Source: Clostridiaceae bacterium 14S0207 (GTDB taxonomy: Bacteria; Bacillota; Clostridia; Clostridiales; Clostridiaceae). From it: a DNA stretch of 64,000 bases. The notes under the pieces were generated by a model that saw only the letters and a program-made list of their open reading frames with translations, did not search any database and had not been told where the DNA came from. The translations under genes and the position numbers were made by a program. Below, piece by piece: positions 55,274 to 64,000 of the stretch; position 1 is the stretch's first letter, and each line of letters starts with the position of its first letter. The stretch is taken from contig CP026600.1 of NCBI GenBank assembly GCA_003288255.1, positions 2,604,001-2,668,000 on the forward strand, read 5' to 3'.

Positions 55274-55453
55274 TTATGCTTCTTCTACTTGTAGGAGATA
55301 ATTTACTTTATTAACCATTCCTCTTATTTGAGGATTATCATTGTGTTCTACAACATCATTTATTTTCTTTAGACCTAAAGCATTTACTGTAGCTATTTGG
55401 TCTTTTTTTCTACCTATTAAACTTCTTTTCAAAGTTATTCTTAGTTTTGCCAA
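55274..55453 (-). CDS. rpmD: 50S ribosomal protein L30
   Basis: The protein has 59 residues. The start is TTG at 55453, with AGGAGGG 6 nt upstream. The sequence (M)[19 protein letters not shown]...[20 protein letters not shown] is typical L30. It is short and was located from the conserved gap between rpsE and rplO. Confidence 0.93.
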   Translation of the reverse strand: MAKLRITLKRSLIGRKKDQIATVNALGLKKINDVVEHNDNPQIRGMVNKVNYLLQVEEA

Positions 55454-55464
55454 GGGAATCCCTC

Positions 55465-55962
55465 CTATCCTAAGATCTCTTCAACAGATTTGCCTCTTAA
55501 TTCAGCAACCTGTTCAGCTGTTCTTAAATTTGATAACCCATTAATAGTAGCCTTAACCATATTTCTTGGGTTGTTAGAACCTAATGATTTAGCTCTAACG
55601 TCTTTTAATCCTGCAAGTTCAAGTACGGCTCTTGCTGGACCTCCAGCAATAACTCCTGTACCTTCTGTAGCTGGCATTAATAATATTTTTCCTGTTCCGA
55701 ACTCACCATAAATTCTATGAGGAATTGTGTTTTCAACTATAGCAACACTTACTAAATGCTTTCTAGCATCTTCGATTGCTTTTCTTATAGCATCTGGTAT
55801 TTCTACAGCTTTTCCTGTTCCAACTCCAACATGCCCATTTTCGTCTCCAACAACAACTAAAGCACTAAATCTGAAGTTTCTACCACCTTTAACAACTTTA
55901 GCTACTCTGTTTATGCTAACAACTTTTTCTTTAAGTTCTAATTGAGTTGCATCTATTCTCAT
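55465..55962 (-). CDS. rpsE: 30S ribosomal protein S5
   Basis: The protein has 165 residues. The S5 motif [19 protein letters not shown] is followed by [19 protein letters not shown]. The C-terminal domain has [18 protein letters not shown]. It affects decoding accuracy; mutations in its N-terminal loop give spectinomycin resistance in other bacteria. The ATG follows GGAGGGG-type sequence. Confidence 0.97.
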   Translation of the reverse strand: MRIDATQLELKEKVVSINRVAKVVKGGRNFRFSALVVVGDENGHVGVGTGKAVEIPDAIRKAIEDARKHLVSVAIVENTIPHRIYGEFGTGKILLMPATEGTGVIAGGPARAVLELAGLKDVRAKSLGSNNPRNMVKATINGLSNLRTAEQVAELRGKSVEEILG

Positions 55963-55980
55963 ACATTCCCCTCCTTTTTT

Positions 55981-56343
55981 CTAGAATTGAAGTCCTGCTT
56001 CTCTAGCTCCTTCAGCTAGTTCTTTAACTCTTCCGTGGTATATGTTACCGCCTCTATCAAAAACGACTTCTTTGATTCCTTTTTCTAAAGCTTTTTTAGC
56101 TATTGTTTCTCCAACTAATTTAGCAGCTTCTTTGTTGCTACCAATTTTTAAAGAGAAATCTTTATCTAATGAAGATGCTGAAGCTAATGTTATTCCAGCA
56201 ACATCGTCTATAACTTGAGCGTAAATATTCTTAGCACTTCTGAATACACAAAGTCTTGGTCTTTCATTAGTACCAGAAATTTTAGAACGTACCCTCTTAT
56301 GACGTCTAACTCTAGCAGCTAGTCTTTCATTCTTATTAGCCAT
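55981..56343 (-). CDS. rplR: 50S ribosomal protein L18
   Basis: The protein has 120 residues. It binds 5S rRNA together with L5. It shows [23 protein letters not shown] near the start, and [27 protein letters not shown] at the end (core [13 protein letters not shown]). It is encoded between rplF and rpsE. Confidence 0.97.
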   Translation of the reverse strand: MANKNERLAARVRRHKRVRSKISGTNERPRLCVFRSAKNIYAQVIDDVAGITLASASSLDKDFSLKIGSNKEAAKLVGETIAKKALEKGIKEVVFDRGGNIYHGRVKELAEGAREAGLQF

Positions 56344-56377
56344 AAGTAGTTCACTCCTTTCTACCTATTGTTAACTA

Positions 56378-56920
56378 TTATTTTTTACCAGTTTTACCTT
56401 CTTTACGTCTTATAACTTCATTGCTATACTTAATACCTTTTCCTTGGTATGGTTCAGGTTTTCTCCAACGTCTTATATCAGCTGATACTGCTCCAACTAA
56501 TTCTTTATCAATACCCTTAACAACTACTTTAGTTGTTTCAGGAGTTTCAAAAGTTATTCCTTCAACCATATCAATTTCAACAGGATGAGAGTAACCTAAG
56601 TTCATTACTAATTTCTTGCCCTTAAGTTCTGCTCTATAACCAACACCAATTAATTCAAGTGTCTTTTGGTATCCTTCTGTTACTCCGATTACCATATTGT
56701 TTACTAAAGCTCTAATTGTTCCATGTAAAGCTCTATGTAATTTATTTTCACTTGGTCTTGTAACAACTATATTGTTGTCCTCAACAGTAATTTTTATATC
56801 TTTATGCATTTGTCTAGTTAATTCACCTTTAGGTCCCTTTACAGTTACCTCATTGCTAGGTGATACTGTAACTGTAACCCCGTTAGGAATAGCTATTGGA
56901 AGTCTTCCTACTCTTGACAT
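56378..56920 (-). CDS. rplF: 50S ribosomal protein L6
   Basis: The protein has 180 residues from the ATG at 56920 ([19 protein letters not shown]), with GGAGGTG upstream. The ATG two codons earlier is a less usual start. Two L6 folds are visible, and the end [23 protein letters not shown] is the family signature. It lies near the sarcin-ricin loop and elongation-factor site. Confidence 0.96.
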   Translation of the reverse strand: MSRVGRLPIAIPNGVTVTVSPSNEVTVKGPKGELTRQMHKDIKITVEDNNIVVTRPSENKLHRALHGTIRALVNNMVIGVTEGYQKTLELIGVGYRAELKGKKLVMNLGYSHPVEIDMVEGITFETPETTKVVVKGIDKELVGAVSADIRRWRKPEPYQGKGIKYSNEVIRRKEGKTGKK

Positions 56921-56943
56921 AAACACACCTCCTATTCTTTAAA

Positions 56944-57342
56944 CTACCAAATGTAGCAGATAACCTCTCCACCAACGCCTAATTTTCTCGCTTCTCTATC
57001 GGCCATTATTCCTCTAGAAGTTGAAATTATAGCGATGCCTAATCCGCTTAATACTTGTGGAATTTCTTCCTTAGATGTATATACTCTTAAACCTGGCTTA
57101 GATATTCTCTTAAGTCCAGTTATAACTCTTTGCTTATCCTTACCATATTTCATAGTAAGTCTTAACATTGGCACTGACCCATCATTGTATTCTTCTATAT
57201 TTTTTAAGTAACCTTCATTTAACATTATGTCAACTAAAGCTTTCTTAATTTTTGATGATGGTACTTCTACAACTTCGTGCCCAACTATATTAGCATTTCT
57301 AATACGTGTAAGTAAATCTGCAATAGGATCTGTCATTCCCAT
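56944..57342 (-). CDS. rpsH: 30S ribosomal protein S8
   Basis: The protein has 132 residues, opening M(G)[16 protein letters not shown] and closing [26 protein letters not shown]. It is a central 16S rRNA binder; in E. coli it represses the spc operon. Two ATGs two codons apart are possible. The first has GGAGG 8 nt upstream and was kept. Confidence 0.97.
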   Translation of the reverse strand: MGMTDPIADLLTRIRNANIVGHEVVEVPSSKIKKALVDIMLNEGYLKNIEEYNDGSVPMLRLTMKYGKDKQRVITGLKRISKPGLRVYTSKEEIPQVLSGLGIAIISTSRGIMADREARKLGVGGEVICYIW

Positions 57343-57375
57343 ATTATTTGCCTCCTTTCATACTAAATCAATCTA

Positions 57376-57561
57376 TTACCAGCTTGCTTTTTTGCATCCA
57401 GGTATTTGACCTTTGTAAGCTAATTCTCTAAAACATATACGGCAAATTCCGTACTTTTTAAGTACAGCATGTGGTCTTCCACATAATCTGCATCTTGTAT
57501 AAGCTCTTGTTGAGAACTTTGGTTCTCTTTCCCACTTAACTATTAATGCTTTACGTGCCAC
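57376..57561 (-). CDS. rpsN: 30S ribosomal protein S14, zinc-binding type
   Basis: The protein has 61 residues, the short type. It has four zinc cysteines, [20 protein letters not shown], and the conserved tail [18 protein letters not shown]. It lies in the spc operon between rplE and rpsH. A zinc-free long form, if present, is not in this window. Confidence 0.97.
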   Translation of the reverse strand: MARKALIVKWEREPKFSTRAYTRCRLCGRPHAVLKKYGICRICFRELAYKGQIPGCKKASW

Positions 57562-57573
57562 AATCTTCCCTCC

Positions 57574-58116
57574 TTATTTGACAAAAGGCATACCTAATAA
57601 TCTTAGTAATTCCCTTGCCTCTTCATCAGTCTTAGCAGTTGTAACTACAATAACATCCATTCCTCTAACTTTATCGATCTTATCATATTCAATTTCAGGG
57701 AAAATTAATTGTTCTTTTATTCCTACAGCGTAATTTCCTCTACCATCAAAAGATTTATCAGAGATACCTCTGAAGTCTCTAACTCTTGGGAATGCTATAT
57801 TCATTAATTTATCCATGAATTGATACATTTTTTGTTTTCTTAATGTAACTTTACATCCAATTGGCATGTTCTCTCTTAGCTTGAAGTTAGCAACAGATTT
57901 CTTAGCTCTTGTTGCTATTGGTTTTTGACCTGTGATTAACTCAAGGTCTGCTAAAGCTGATTCTAAGTTTTTAGAATTTTCTTTAGCTTCACCAACACCC
58001 ATGTTGATTACTACCTTTTCAAGCTTCGGAACTTCCATAATATTTTTATACCCGAACTTTTCCATTAAAGCTGGAACTACTTCTTTATTATACTTTTCTT
58101 GAAGTCTTGGCATCAT
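57574..58116 (-). CDS. rplE: 50S ribosomal protein L5
   Basis: The protein has 180 residues. It binds 5S rRNA and contacts P-site tRNA. Signatures are [36 protein letters not shown] and [21 protein letters not shown]. Two adjacent ATGs give MM at the start; GGAGG lies 11 nt before the first. Confidence 0.97.
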   Translation of the reverse strand: MMPRLQEKYNKEVVPALMEKFGYKNIMEVPKLEKVVINMGVGEAKENSKNLESALADLELITGQKPIATRAKKSVANFKLRENMPIGCKVTLRKQKMYQFMDKLMNIAFPRVRDFRGISDKSFDGRGNYAVGIKEQLIFPEIEYDKIDKVRGMDVIVVTTAKTDEEARELLRLLGMPFVK

Positions 58117-58141
58117 TATTTTTTAAACCTCCTTCCAAAGC

Positions 58142-58462
58142 TTAGAATGTTTCTCCACATTTTTTACATACTCTAACTTTTGTTCCATCTTCAAGAATCT
58201 TATGACTGATTCTTGTAGCTTTATTACACTTAGTGCAATATAACATAACCTTAGAGCTATTTATTGGAGCTTCTACCTTTTGAATTCCACCTTGCATATT
58301 TTGTCTATTTGGCTTTTCGTGTTTAGTTACGATGTTAACACCCTCAACTAAAACTCTGCCTTTTTTAGGTATAACAGCTAAAACTTCGCCTACCTTACCT
58401 TTATCTTTTCCAGATATAACTACTACCGTATCTTTTCTTCTAACATGAATTTTATTTGCCAA
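58142..58462 (-). CDS. rplX: 50S ribosomal protein L24
   Basis: The protein has 106 residues from a TTG at 58462 ([20 protein letters not shown]), 8 nt after AGGAGG. The GTG three codons earlier lies inside that site. The KOW motif [20 protein letters not shown] is clear, and two C-terminal CxxC pairs ([10 protein letters not shown]... and CKKCGETF) suggest zinc binding. It is an early 50S assembly protein. Confidence 0.94.
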   Translation of the reverse strand: MANKIHVRRKDTVVVISGKDKGKVGEVLAVIPKKGRVLVEGVNIVTKHEKPNRQNMQGGIQKVEAPINSSKVMLYCTKCNKATRISHKILEDGTKVRVCKKCGETF

Positions 58463-58484
58463 CTTAGCCACCTCCTATCTTGAA

Positions 58485-58853
58485 TTATAGAACTTCAGGT
58501 GCTAATGAGATAATTTTATTGAATTCTTTGTCTCTTAATTCTCTAGCAACTGGTCCAAAAATACGTGTTCCTTTTGGTTGTTTATCATCTTTAATTATAA
58601 CAGCTGCGTTTTCATCAAATTTTATGTATGATCCATCTGCTCTTCTTAAGCCTTTAACAGATCTTACTATTACAGCTTTAACAACTTCACCTTTTTTAAC
58701 AACTCCGCCTGGTGTTGCACTCTTTACACTTGCAACTATAACGTCACCGATATTTCCGTATTGTCTTTTTGAACCGCCCAACACTCTTATGCACATAATT
58801 TCTTTAGCACCAGAATTATCTGCAACTTTTAGTCTAGTTTGCTGTTGTATCAT
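58485..58853 (-). CDS. rplN: 50S ribosomal protein L14
   Basis: The 122-residue protein begins [20 protein letters not shown] and has the motif [15 protein letters not shown] and the ending [20 protein letters not shown] [16 protein letters not shown]. It lies at the subunit interface. GGAGG precedes the ATG. Confidence 0.97.
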   Translation of the reverse strand: MIQQQTRLKVADNSGAKEIMCIRVLGGSKRQYGNIGDVIVASVKSATPGGVVKKGEVVKAVIVRSVKGLRRADGSYIKFDENAAVIIKDDKQPKGTRIFGPVARELRDKEFNKIISLAPEVL

Positions 58854-58894
58854 GTAAATAACCTCCTTTCAAACTGTAAGGAAAATTTAGTAAC

Positions 58895-59149
58895 CTATTT
58901 TGCTCTTTCCATTACCTTAACAAGTCTCCATCTTTTATCTTTTGATAATGGTCTTGTTTCCATGATTAGAACTTTATCATTTAATCTTGCTTCATTATTT
59001 TCATCATGAGCTTTAAATTTTGTAGTTCTGTTCATTGTTTTTCCGTATAGTGGATGACGAACTTTTGTTTCAACAGCAACAACGATTGTCTTATCCATCT
59101 TATCAGAAACAACTCTTCCAATTCTTGTTTTTCTTAGATTTCTTTCCAC
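58895..59149 (-). CDS. rpsQ: 30S ribosomal protein S17
   Basis: The protein has 84 residues: [20 protein letters not shown] followed by [17 protein letters not shown] and the OB-fold ending [20 protein letters not shown]. It binds 16S rRNA early in assembly. It lies between rpmC and rplN. Confidence 0.97.
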   Translation of the reverse strand: MERNLRKTRIGRVVSDKMDKTIVVAVETKVRHPLYGKTMNRTTKFKAHDENNEARLNDKVLIMETRPLSKDKRWRLVKVMERAK

Positions 59150-59171
59150 AAAACTTACCTCCCTTCAGCTA

Positions 59172-59384
59172 CTACTGCTCTAGGTTCTTTAATTCACTTT
59201 CTCTTAAAACTGTCTTTATCTGAGCTATTGATCTCTTCACTTGTCTAATTCTCATAGGGTTTTCTAATTGCCCAGTTGCTAGTTGAAATCTTAAGTTGAA
59301 AAGCTCTTCTTTTAAATCTTTGATTTTACCAGCTAACTCTTGAGAACTTTGATTTCTCAACTCTTGTAATTCCCTAGCCTTCAT
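59172..59384 (-). CDS. rpmC: 50S ribosomal protein L29
   Basis: The protein has 70 residues from the ATG at 59384 ([20 protein letters not shown]), with AGGTGG 8 nt upstream. The frame's earlier GTG is inside the end of rplP. Its start overlaps the rplP stop by 11 nt, so translation is probably coupled. L29 sits near the exit tunnel where trigger factor and SRP bind. Confidence 0.95.
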   Translation of the reverse strand: MKARELQELRNQSSQELAGKIKDLKEELFNLRFQLATGQLENPMRIRQVKRSIAQIKTVLRESELKNLEQ

Positions 59385-59817
59385 TGTTTTCACCACCTAT
59401 TTCTTTAAAGTCTTCTCTACTTACAAACTTAGTTTTAACAGGTAGTTTGTGAGATGCAAGTCTCATAGCTTCTCTAGCTAATTCTTCAGATACTCCTGAA
59501 ATTTCAAATAAAACTCTACCTGGTTTAATTACTGCAACCCAGTATTCTGGTGAACCTTTACCAGAACCCATACGTGTTTCAGCTGGTTTCTCAGTTACTG
59601 GTTTGTCTGGGAAAATTTTTATCCAAACTTTTCCCCCTCTTTTAACGTGTCTATTTATAGCTATTCTGGCTGCTTCTATTTGGTTGCTAGTTATCCAACC
59701 GCATTCTGTAGCCTGTAATCCATATTCACCATATGCAATAAAGTTTCCTCTAGTTGCCTTACCTTTCATTCTACCGCGTTGAACCTTACGGTGTTTTACT
59801 CTTTTAGGCATTAACAT
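59374..59817 (-). CDS. rplP: 50S ribosomal protein L16
   Basis: The protein has 147 residues, beginning [20 protein letters not shown], with [20 protein letters not shown] and the conserved [18 protein letters not shown]. It lies near the peptidyl transferase centre and the A site. GGAGG precedes the first ATG. Confidence 0.97.
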   Translation of the reverse strand: MLMPKRVKHRKVQRGRMKGKATRGNFIAYGEYGLQATECGWITSNQIEAARIAINRHVKRGGKVWIKIFPDKPVTEKPAETRMGSGKGSPEYWVAVIKPGRVLFEISGVSEELAREAMRLASHKLPVKTKFVSREDFKEIGGENNEG

Positions 59818-59855
59818 ATGTGATTCCTCCTTCCTGAACCGTGATATGTGGTTTA

Positions 59856-60518
59856 TTAAGCTCTTGCTTTTTCTTCTTTTCTTACTGGAAGAACTTCTCC
59901 TCTATAAACCCAAACCTTAACTCCAATTTTTCCATAGATTGTATCTGCTTCTGCAAATCCGTAATCTATATCAGCTCTTAAAGTTTGTAGTGGAATTGTT
60001 CCTTCATGGTAAGCTTCTCCTCTTGCTATTTCAGCTCCACCAAGTCTTCCTGAACAAGAAGTTTTAACACCTTTAATCCCTAATCTCATAGCTCTTTGAA
60101 TTGTTTGTTTCATAGCTCTTCTGAAAGATATTCTCTTTTCTAATTGAAGTGCTATATTTTCAGCCATTAATTGAGCATTTGATTCTGGATTTTTAACTTC
60201 TACAATGTTAATTAAAACATTTTTATCAGTTGTTACTATACCAGCTAATTCTTTCTTTAATTCTTCTATACCAGCTCCACCTTTACCAATTATCATTCCT
60301 GGTTTAGCTGTGAATATATTTAATTTAACTTTTTTTGCTGTTCTTTCAACTTCTATCTTAGAAATACCAGCATTGTAGTGTTTTTCTTTTACAAATTCTC
60401 TTATTGCATTATCTTCAACTAAGTAATCAGCAAAGTTCTTTTTGTCTGCGTACCATTTTGAATCCCAATCTTTAATTACGCCTACTCTTATTCCGTGAGG
60501 ATGTACTTTTTGACCCAC
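59856..60518 (-). CDS. rpsC: 30S ribosomal protein S3
   Basis: The protein has 220 residues. The KH domain ([20 protein letters not shown]) and the C-terminal signature [31 protein letters not shown] (core [12 protein letters not shown]) are present. It lines the mRNA entry channel. The start [20 protein letters not shown] is standard. Confidence 0.97.
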   Translation of the reverse strand: MGQKVHPHGIRVGVIKDWDSKWYADKKNFADYLVEDNAIREFVKEKHYNAGISKIEVERTAKKVKLNIFTAKPGMIIGKGGAGIEELKKELAGIVTTDKNVLINIVEVKNPESNAQLMAENIALQLEKRISFRRAMKQTIQRAMRLGIKGVKTSCSGRLGGAEIARGEAYHEGTIPLQTLRADIDYGFAEADTIYGKIGVKVWVYRGEVLPVRKEEKARA

Positions 60519-60537
60519 TACATTTCCCTCCTTCTTT

Positions 60538-60873
60538 TTAGTTTCTCTCTTTAACTACTAGAGTAATATGACTAGTTCTTTTTCTTATTCTATACGCTCT
60601 ACCTTGTGCACGTGGTCTAAATCTTTTTAGAGTTGTGCCTTGACATGCGTAAGCTTCAGCAACGTATAATCTGTTTACATCTAAATTGTAATTATGTTCT
60701 GCATTTGCAATAGCTGATTTTAAAACTTTCTCAACTACTACAGCTGCGTCCTTAGGAGTATACTTTAGTATTGCTTCTGCTTCTCTAACGTCTTTACCTC
60801 TTATTAAATCTAATACTATGCCAACTTTTCTTGAAGACATTCTTATATGTCTAGCTATAGCTTTAGCTTCCAT
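60538..60873 (-). CDS. rplV: 50S ribosomal protein L22
   Basis: The protein has 111 residues: [20 protein letters not shown] at the start and the long beta hairpin [20 protein letters not shown] that reaches into the exit tunnel. Changes in this loop give macrolide resistance in other bacteria; the loop here looks normal. Confidence 0.97.
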   Translation of the reverse strand: MEAKAIARHIRMSSRKVGIVLDLIRGKDVREAEAILKYTPKDAAVVVEKVLKSAIANAEHNYNLDVNRLYVAEAYACQGTTLKRFRPRAQGRAYRIRKRTSHITLVVKERN

Positions 60874-60895
60874 TTATTGTTGCCTCCTTTCTGGA

Positions 60896-61180
60896 CTATT
60901 TCTTAACTTTTGATGATTTTTCTTTATCTACGTGACCTTTGTAAGTTCTTGTCATAACAAACTCACCTAACTTGTGTCCTACCATGTCCTCACTAACATA
61001 TACTGGAACATGTTTTCTTCCATCGTGTACTGCAATTGTATGCCCTACCATTTGTGGGAAGATTGTTGAACTTCTTGACCAAGTTTTAACAACTTTCTTT
61101 TCCCCAGCTTTATTCATTTCAAGGATTCTTTTTATAAGAGCTTCTTGTACGAAAGGCCCTTTTTTGATTGATCTACTCAT
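60896..61180 (-). CDS. rpsS: 30S ribosomal protein S19
   Basis: The protein has 94 residues: [20 protein letters not shown], with [20 protein letters not shown] and the signature [20 protein letters not shown]. It forms the 30S head with S13. It lies between rplB and rplV. Confidence 0.97.
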   Translation of the reverse strand: MSRSIKKGPFVQEALIKRILEMNKAGEKKVVKTWSRSSTIFPQMVGHTIAVHDGRKHVPVYVSEDMVGHKLGEFVMTRTYKGHVDKEKSSKVKK

Positions 61181-61235
61181 GGTCTGCCTCCCTCCTATTT
61201 ATAGAATAGGCGAAGAGAATTAATATTCTCTTCTA

Positions 61236-62063
61236 CTATTTTCTTCTCTTAACAATAAGTCTATCAGAATATTTTTTATTCTTTCTAGTTTTATATCCAA
61301 GTGTTGGTTTACCCCATGGAGTAACTGGTGATGGACGTCCAACTGGACATTTTCCTTCTCCTCCTCCGTGTGGGTGGTCGTTAGGGTTCATAACAGAACC
61401 TCTTACGTGTGGTCTTATACCCATGTTTCTCTTTCTACCAGCTTTACCAATATTTACAATATCATGAGTTAAGTTAGAAACTGTACCTATTGTTGCTCTA
61501 CACTCGATTCTTACGTTTCTTAACTCACCACTTGGAAGTCTTAATAATGCATATTTTCCTTCCTTAGCCATAAGTTGTGCAGAAGCACCTGCAGATCTAA
61601 CCATCTGACCACCTTTACCTGCTGTTAATTCAATATTATGAATAACAGTACCAACTGGTATATTTAAAAGTGGTAATGTATTACCAGGCTTAATATCAGC
61701 TTCAGTTCCTGATACAATTACGTCTCCAACATTTAAGCCAACAGGAGCTAATATGTATCTCTTTTCTCCATCAGCGTATACAACTAATGCTATATATGCT
61801 GATCTATTTGGATCATATTCTATTGTTGCAACTTTTGCTGGAACATTATCTTTATTTCTTTTGAAATCGATAATTCTATATTTTCTTTTAGCTCCGCCTC
61901 CACGATGACGAACTGTTATTTTACCTTGAGTATTTCTTCCGCCTGTTTTCTTTAAAGATACTAACAGGCTTTTCTCAGGTTGATTTGTTGTAACTTCTTC
62001 AAAGCTAGGCATAGTCATATGTCTTCTTGAAGGTGTTGTAGGATTAAAACTCTTAATTGCCAT
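61236..62063 (-). CDS. rplB: 50S ribosomal protein L2
   Basis: The protein has 275 residues: [20 protein letters not shown] at the start and [21 protein letters not shown] near the end, which includes the conserved histidine by the peptidyl transferase centre. [14 protein letters not shown] and [24 protein letters not shown] (core [11 protein letters not shown]) are typical. Confidence 0.97.
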   Translation of the reverse strand: MAIKSFNPTTPSRRHMTMPSFEEVTTNQPEKSLLVSLKKTGGRNTQGKITVRHRGGGAKRKYRIIDFKRNKDNVPAKVATIEYDPNRSAYIALVVYADGEKRYILAPVGLNVGDVIVSGTEADIKPGNTLPLLNIPVGTVIHNIELTAGKGGQMVRSAGASAQLMAKEGKYALLRLPSGELRNVRIECRATIGTVSNLTHDIVNIGKAGRKRNMGIRPHVRGSVMNPNDHPHGGGEGKCPVGRPSPVTPWGKPTLGYKTRKNKKYSDRLIVKRRK

Positions 62064-62127
62064 GTTGTTTTCCCTCCTTTTGATAGCTTTTCTGGCTTAA
62101 CGCCAATACATGCTTTTATAAGTACAA

Positions 62128-62421
62128 TTAAATTCCTTCGAAGAATTCAATTGCTTTACTTTCCTCTGTAAGTTTCACGATAGCTTTTTTATAATCGGCT
62201 CTCTTACCTTCGTGAACACCAACTCTTTTTTTCTTACCAATATATCTTACAGTATTAACTTCTTCAACTTTTACGCCAAAGATTTCTTCTACTGCTCTTT
62301 TTATTTGAGATTTATTAGCATGGATATCTACTACAAAGGTGTATTTCTTGTCAGCCATTGCTGCCATACTTTTTTCTGTTATAACTGGTCTTCTAATTAC
62401 ATCATGGCTTACTAGCTTCAT
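62128..62421 (-). CDS. rplW: 50S ribosomal protein L23
   Basis: The protein has 97 residues: [20 protein letters not shown], then [20 protein letters not shown] and a basic loop [20 protein letters not shown]. It is a main docking site for trigger factor. Its first base coincides with the last base of the rplD stop codon. Confidence 0.96.
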   Translation of the reverse strand: MKLVSHDVIRRPVITEKSMAAMADKKYTFVVDIHANKSQIKRAVEEIFGVKVEEVNTVRYIGKKKRVGVHEGKRADYKKAIVKLTEESKAIEFFEGI

Positions 62422-63041
62422 TATGCATACACCTCCTCAATTTTTTCAATGGCGTTCTTAGTCACCATGACTTTATCGTATTTTAATAGGTCATATACAT
62501 TGATATTGTTAACTGGAAGTACTTCTACCCCTTCAATGTTTCTAGCTGATTTGTAAACATTTTCATTGTTTACTTCAGTTAAAATTAATGTTTTCTTTGC
62601 TTCGAAAGCACTTAACATTTTAACCACTTCTTTAGTTTTAGGCACTTCTAACTCTAAGCTTTCTAAAACTATCATATTATTTTCAACAACCTTTGAAGAT
62701 AAAGCTGATTTTATAGCTAATCTTCTTACTTTTTTAGGAACTGACATTCTATAGTCTCTTGGCTTTGGTGCGAAAACTATACCTCCATGAATCCATTGTG
62801 GAGCTCTTATAGAACCTTGTCTTGCTCTACCTGTACCCTTTTGTCTCCATGGCTTTATTCCGCCGCCTCTAACTTCAGCTCTAGTTTTAGCTGATTGAGT
62901 TCCTTGTCTCTTGTTAGCAAGTTGAGCAACTACTACTTGATGCATAACTTCACTATTAACTTCAATACCGAACACATTATCATTTAATTGCATTTCCCCA
63001 ACTTTTTGGGCTTCTCTATTATAAACAGCTATTGTTGGCAT
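62421..63041 (-). CDS. rplD: 50S ribosomal protein L4
   Basis: The protein has 206 residues. The extended loop [20 protein letters not shown] and [23 protein letters not shown] reach the exit tunnel. In E. coli L4 represses its own operon, though not by a mechanism known in Firmicutes. The start [20 protein letters not shown] follows GGAGG. Confidence 0.97.
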   Translation of the reverse strand: MPTIAVYNREAQKVGEMQLNDNVFGIEVNSEVMHQVVVAQLANKRQGTQSAKTRAEVRGGGIKPWRQKGTGRARQGSIRAPQWIHGGIVFAPKPRDYRMSVPKKVRRLAIKSALSSKVVENNMIVLESLELEVPKTKEVVKMLSAFEAKKTLILTEVNNENVYKSARNIEGVEVLPVNNINVYDLLKYDKVMVTKNAIEKIEEVYA

Positions 63042-63067
63042 ATAACCTCCTCCTTTCTCTAAAACTC

Positions 63068-63694
63068 TTACTTAACTGTATTCTTTATTATTACGTAACC
63101 TTTTTTAGCTCCTGGTACTCCACCTTTTACAAGAATAACATTCTTTTCAGGAATAACCATAGCAACCTCTAGGTTTAACACTGTTGATTTAACGTGTCCC
63201 ATATGTCCTGGCATTCTTCTGTTTTTGAATGTTCTTGAAGGATCTGAACAAGCTCCTTGTGAACCTGGTGCTCTATGGAATTTAGAACCGTGGCTCTTTG
63301 GTCCGATATGATTATGCCATCTTTTAACAGCACCTTGATATCCTTTACCTTTAGAAATTCCAGTTACATCTACTTTATCGCCTACTGCAAATACGTCAGC
63401 TTTGATTTCTTGACCTACTTCGTAAGCACTTGTATCTTCTAATCTGAATTCTTTAACGAATCTTCTTGGAGATACCCCTGCCTTTTTAAATTCTCCAAGC
63501 ATTGGTTTGTTGAATAAAGTTTCTCTTTTTTCATCAAATCCAACCTTGATTGAATCATAACCATCATTTTCAACAGTTTTCTTTTGAATTATAGCACATG
63601 GGCCTGCTTCAACAACTGTTACTGGTATTACTCTTCCTCTCTCATCGAAGATTTGAGTCATACCTAATTTTCTACCTAATATTGCTTTTTTCAT
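63068..63694 (-). CDS. rplC: 50S ribosomal protein L3
   Basis: The protein has 208 residues: [20 protein letters not shown], with the conserved [25 protein letters not shown] (core [16 protein letters not shown]) and [17 protein letters not shown]. It is an early assembly protein near the peptidyl transferase centre. Confidence 0.97.
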   Translation of the reverse strand: MKKAILGRKLGMTQIFDERGRVIPVTVVEAGPCAIIQKKTVENDGYDSIKVGFDEKRETLFNKPMLGEFKKAGVSPRRFVKEFRLEDTSAYEVGQEIKADVFAVGDKVDVTGISKGKGYQGAVKRWHNHIGPKSHGSKFHRAPGSQGACSDPSRTFKNRRMPGHMGHVKSTVLNLEVAMVIPEKNVILVKGGVPGAKKGYVIIKNTVK

Positions 63695-63757
63695 TTAAAG
63701 CACCTCCTATTAATATCAGCGGATCACATTAGTGGTCTTAATATTACTTTATCGAAA

Positions 63758-64000
63758 TTAAAGTTTTATTTCGATATCTACTCCTGCTGGTAAATCAACT
63801 CTCATTAGAGCATCTACAGTCTTTTGTGAAGGACTGATTATATCTAATAATCTCTTATGAGTTCTTATTTCAAATTGTTCTCTAGAATCTTTGTACTTAT
63901 GAGGAGCTCTTAATATAGTTACAACATCTTTCTCTGTTGGTAATGGTATTGGACCTGCCACACCTGCTCCAGTGTTTTTAGCTGTTTCAACAATCTTTTC
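63758..64000 (-). CDS. rpsJ: 30S ribosomal protein S10 (5' end outside window)
   Basis: The C-terminal 80 residues are visible, running from [20 protein letters not shown] to the stop. The frame stays open to the right edge, so the first 20 or so residues lie beyond it; the internal methionine codon-like GTG ([10 protein letters not shown]) is not the start. The S10 signature [20 protein letters not shown] is present. It is the first gene of the ribosomal cluster. Confidence 0.96.
   Translation of the reverse strand, partial: EKIVETAKNTGAGVAGPIPLPTEKDVVTILRAPHKYKDSREQFEIRTHKRLLDIISPSQKTVDALMRVDLPAGVDIEIKL

Overview
The window is AT-rich, uses Clostridium-type ribosome binding sites, and encodes spore-former genes (cwlD) together with glutamate mutase fermentation genes. 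This points to a Clostridium sensu stricto of the C. tetani / C. cochlearium / C. tetanomorphum type. Species is inferred from gene content and recalled protein similarity; no search was run.

Region 1 (1-27.5 kb) is an accessory block. Three tandem paralogous giant genes lie on the minus strand. Two are complete (about 2,916 and 2,906 residues) and one runs off the left edge (1,370 residues visible). Each is a chain of DUF11-like beta-sandwich modules in a strict alternation of two module types, ending in a cysteine-rich domain. None has a signal peptide, membrane anchor or sortase motif. Around them are a small unknown gene, a DNRLRE-domain protein, a DUF3343 protein, a long coiled-coil protein and a separate cysteine-rich 295-residue protein. 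My best guess is a locus for large structures assembled inside the cell, possibly the spore surface. This is inference.

Region 2 (27.6-31.2 kb) holds a class V aminotransferase of the cysteine desulfurase family, a HAD-type 5'-nucleotidase-like protein and a membrane-associated MutS-like ATPase.

Region 3 (31.3-41.6 kb) is a complete methylaspartate-pathway operon in reaction order: GntR regulator, glmS, glmL, glmE, methylaspartate ammonia-lyase, two-subunit mesaconase, and citramalate lyase gamma, beta and alpha. Together these would convert glutamate through methylaspartate, mesaconate and citramalate to acetate and pyruvate. A consensus promoter and a perfect palindromic operator precede the GntR gene, and a second dyad with the same arms and spacing sits 348 bp away.

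Region 4 (41.9-64 kb) is the conserved S10-spc-alpha ribosomal cluster, read on the minus strand from rpsJ (cut by the right edge) to rplQ. It continues with ecfA1-ecfA2-ecfT, truA, rplM-rpsI, a Na/Pi-type transporter gene and cwlD. The usual map gene between adk and infA is absent. Many starts are GTG or TTG and were placed from the ribosome binding sites.
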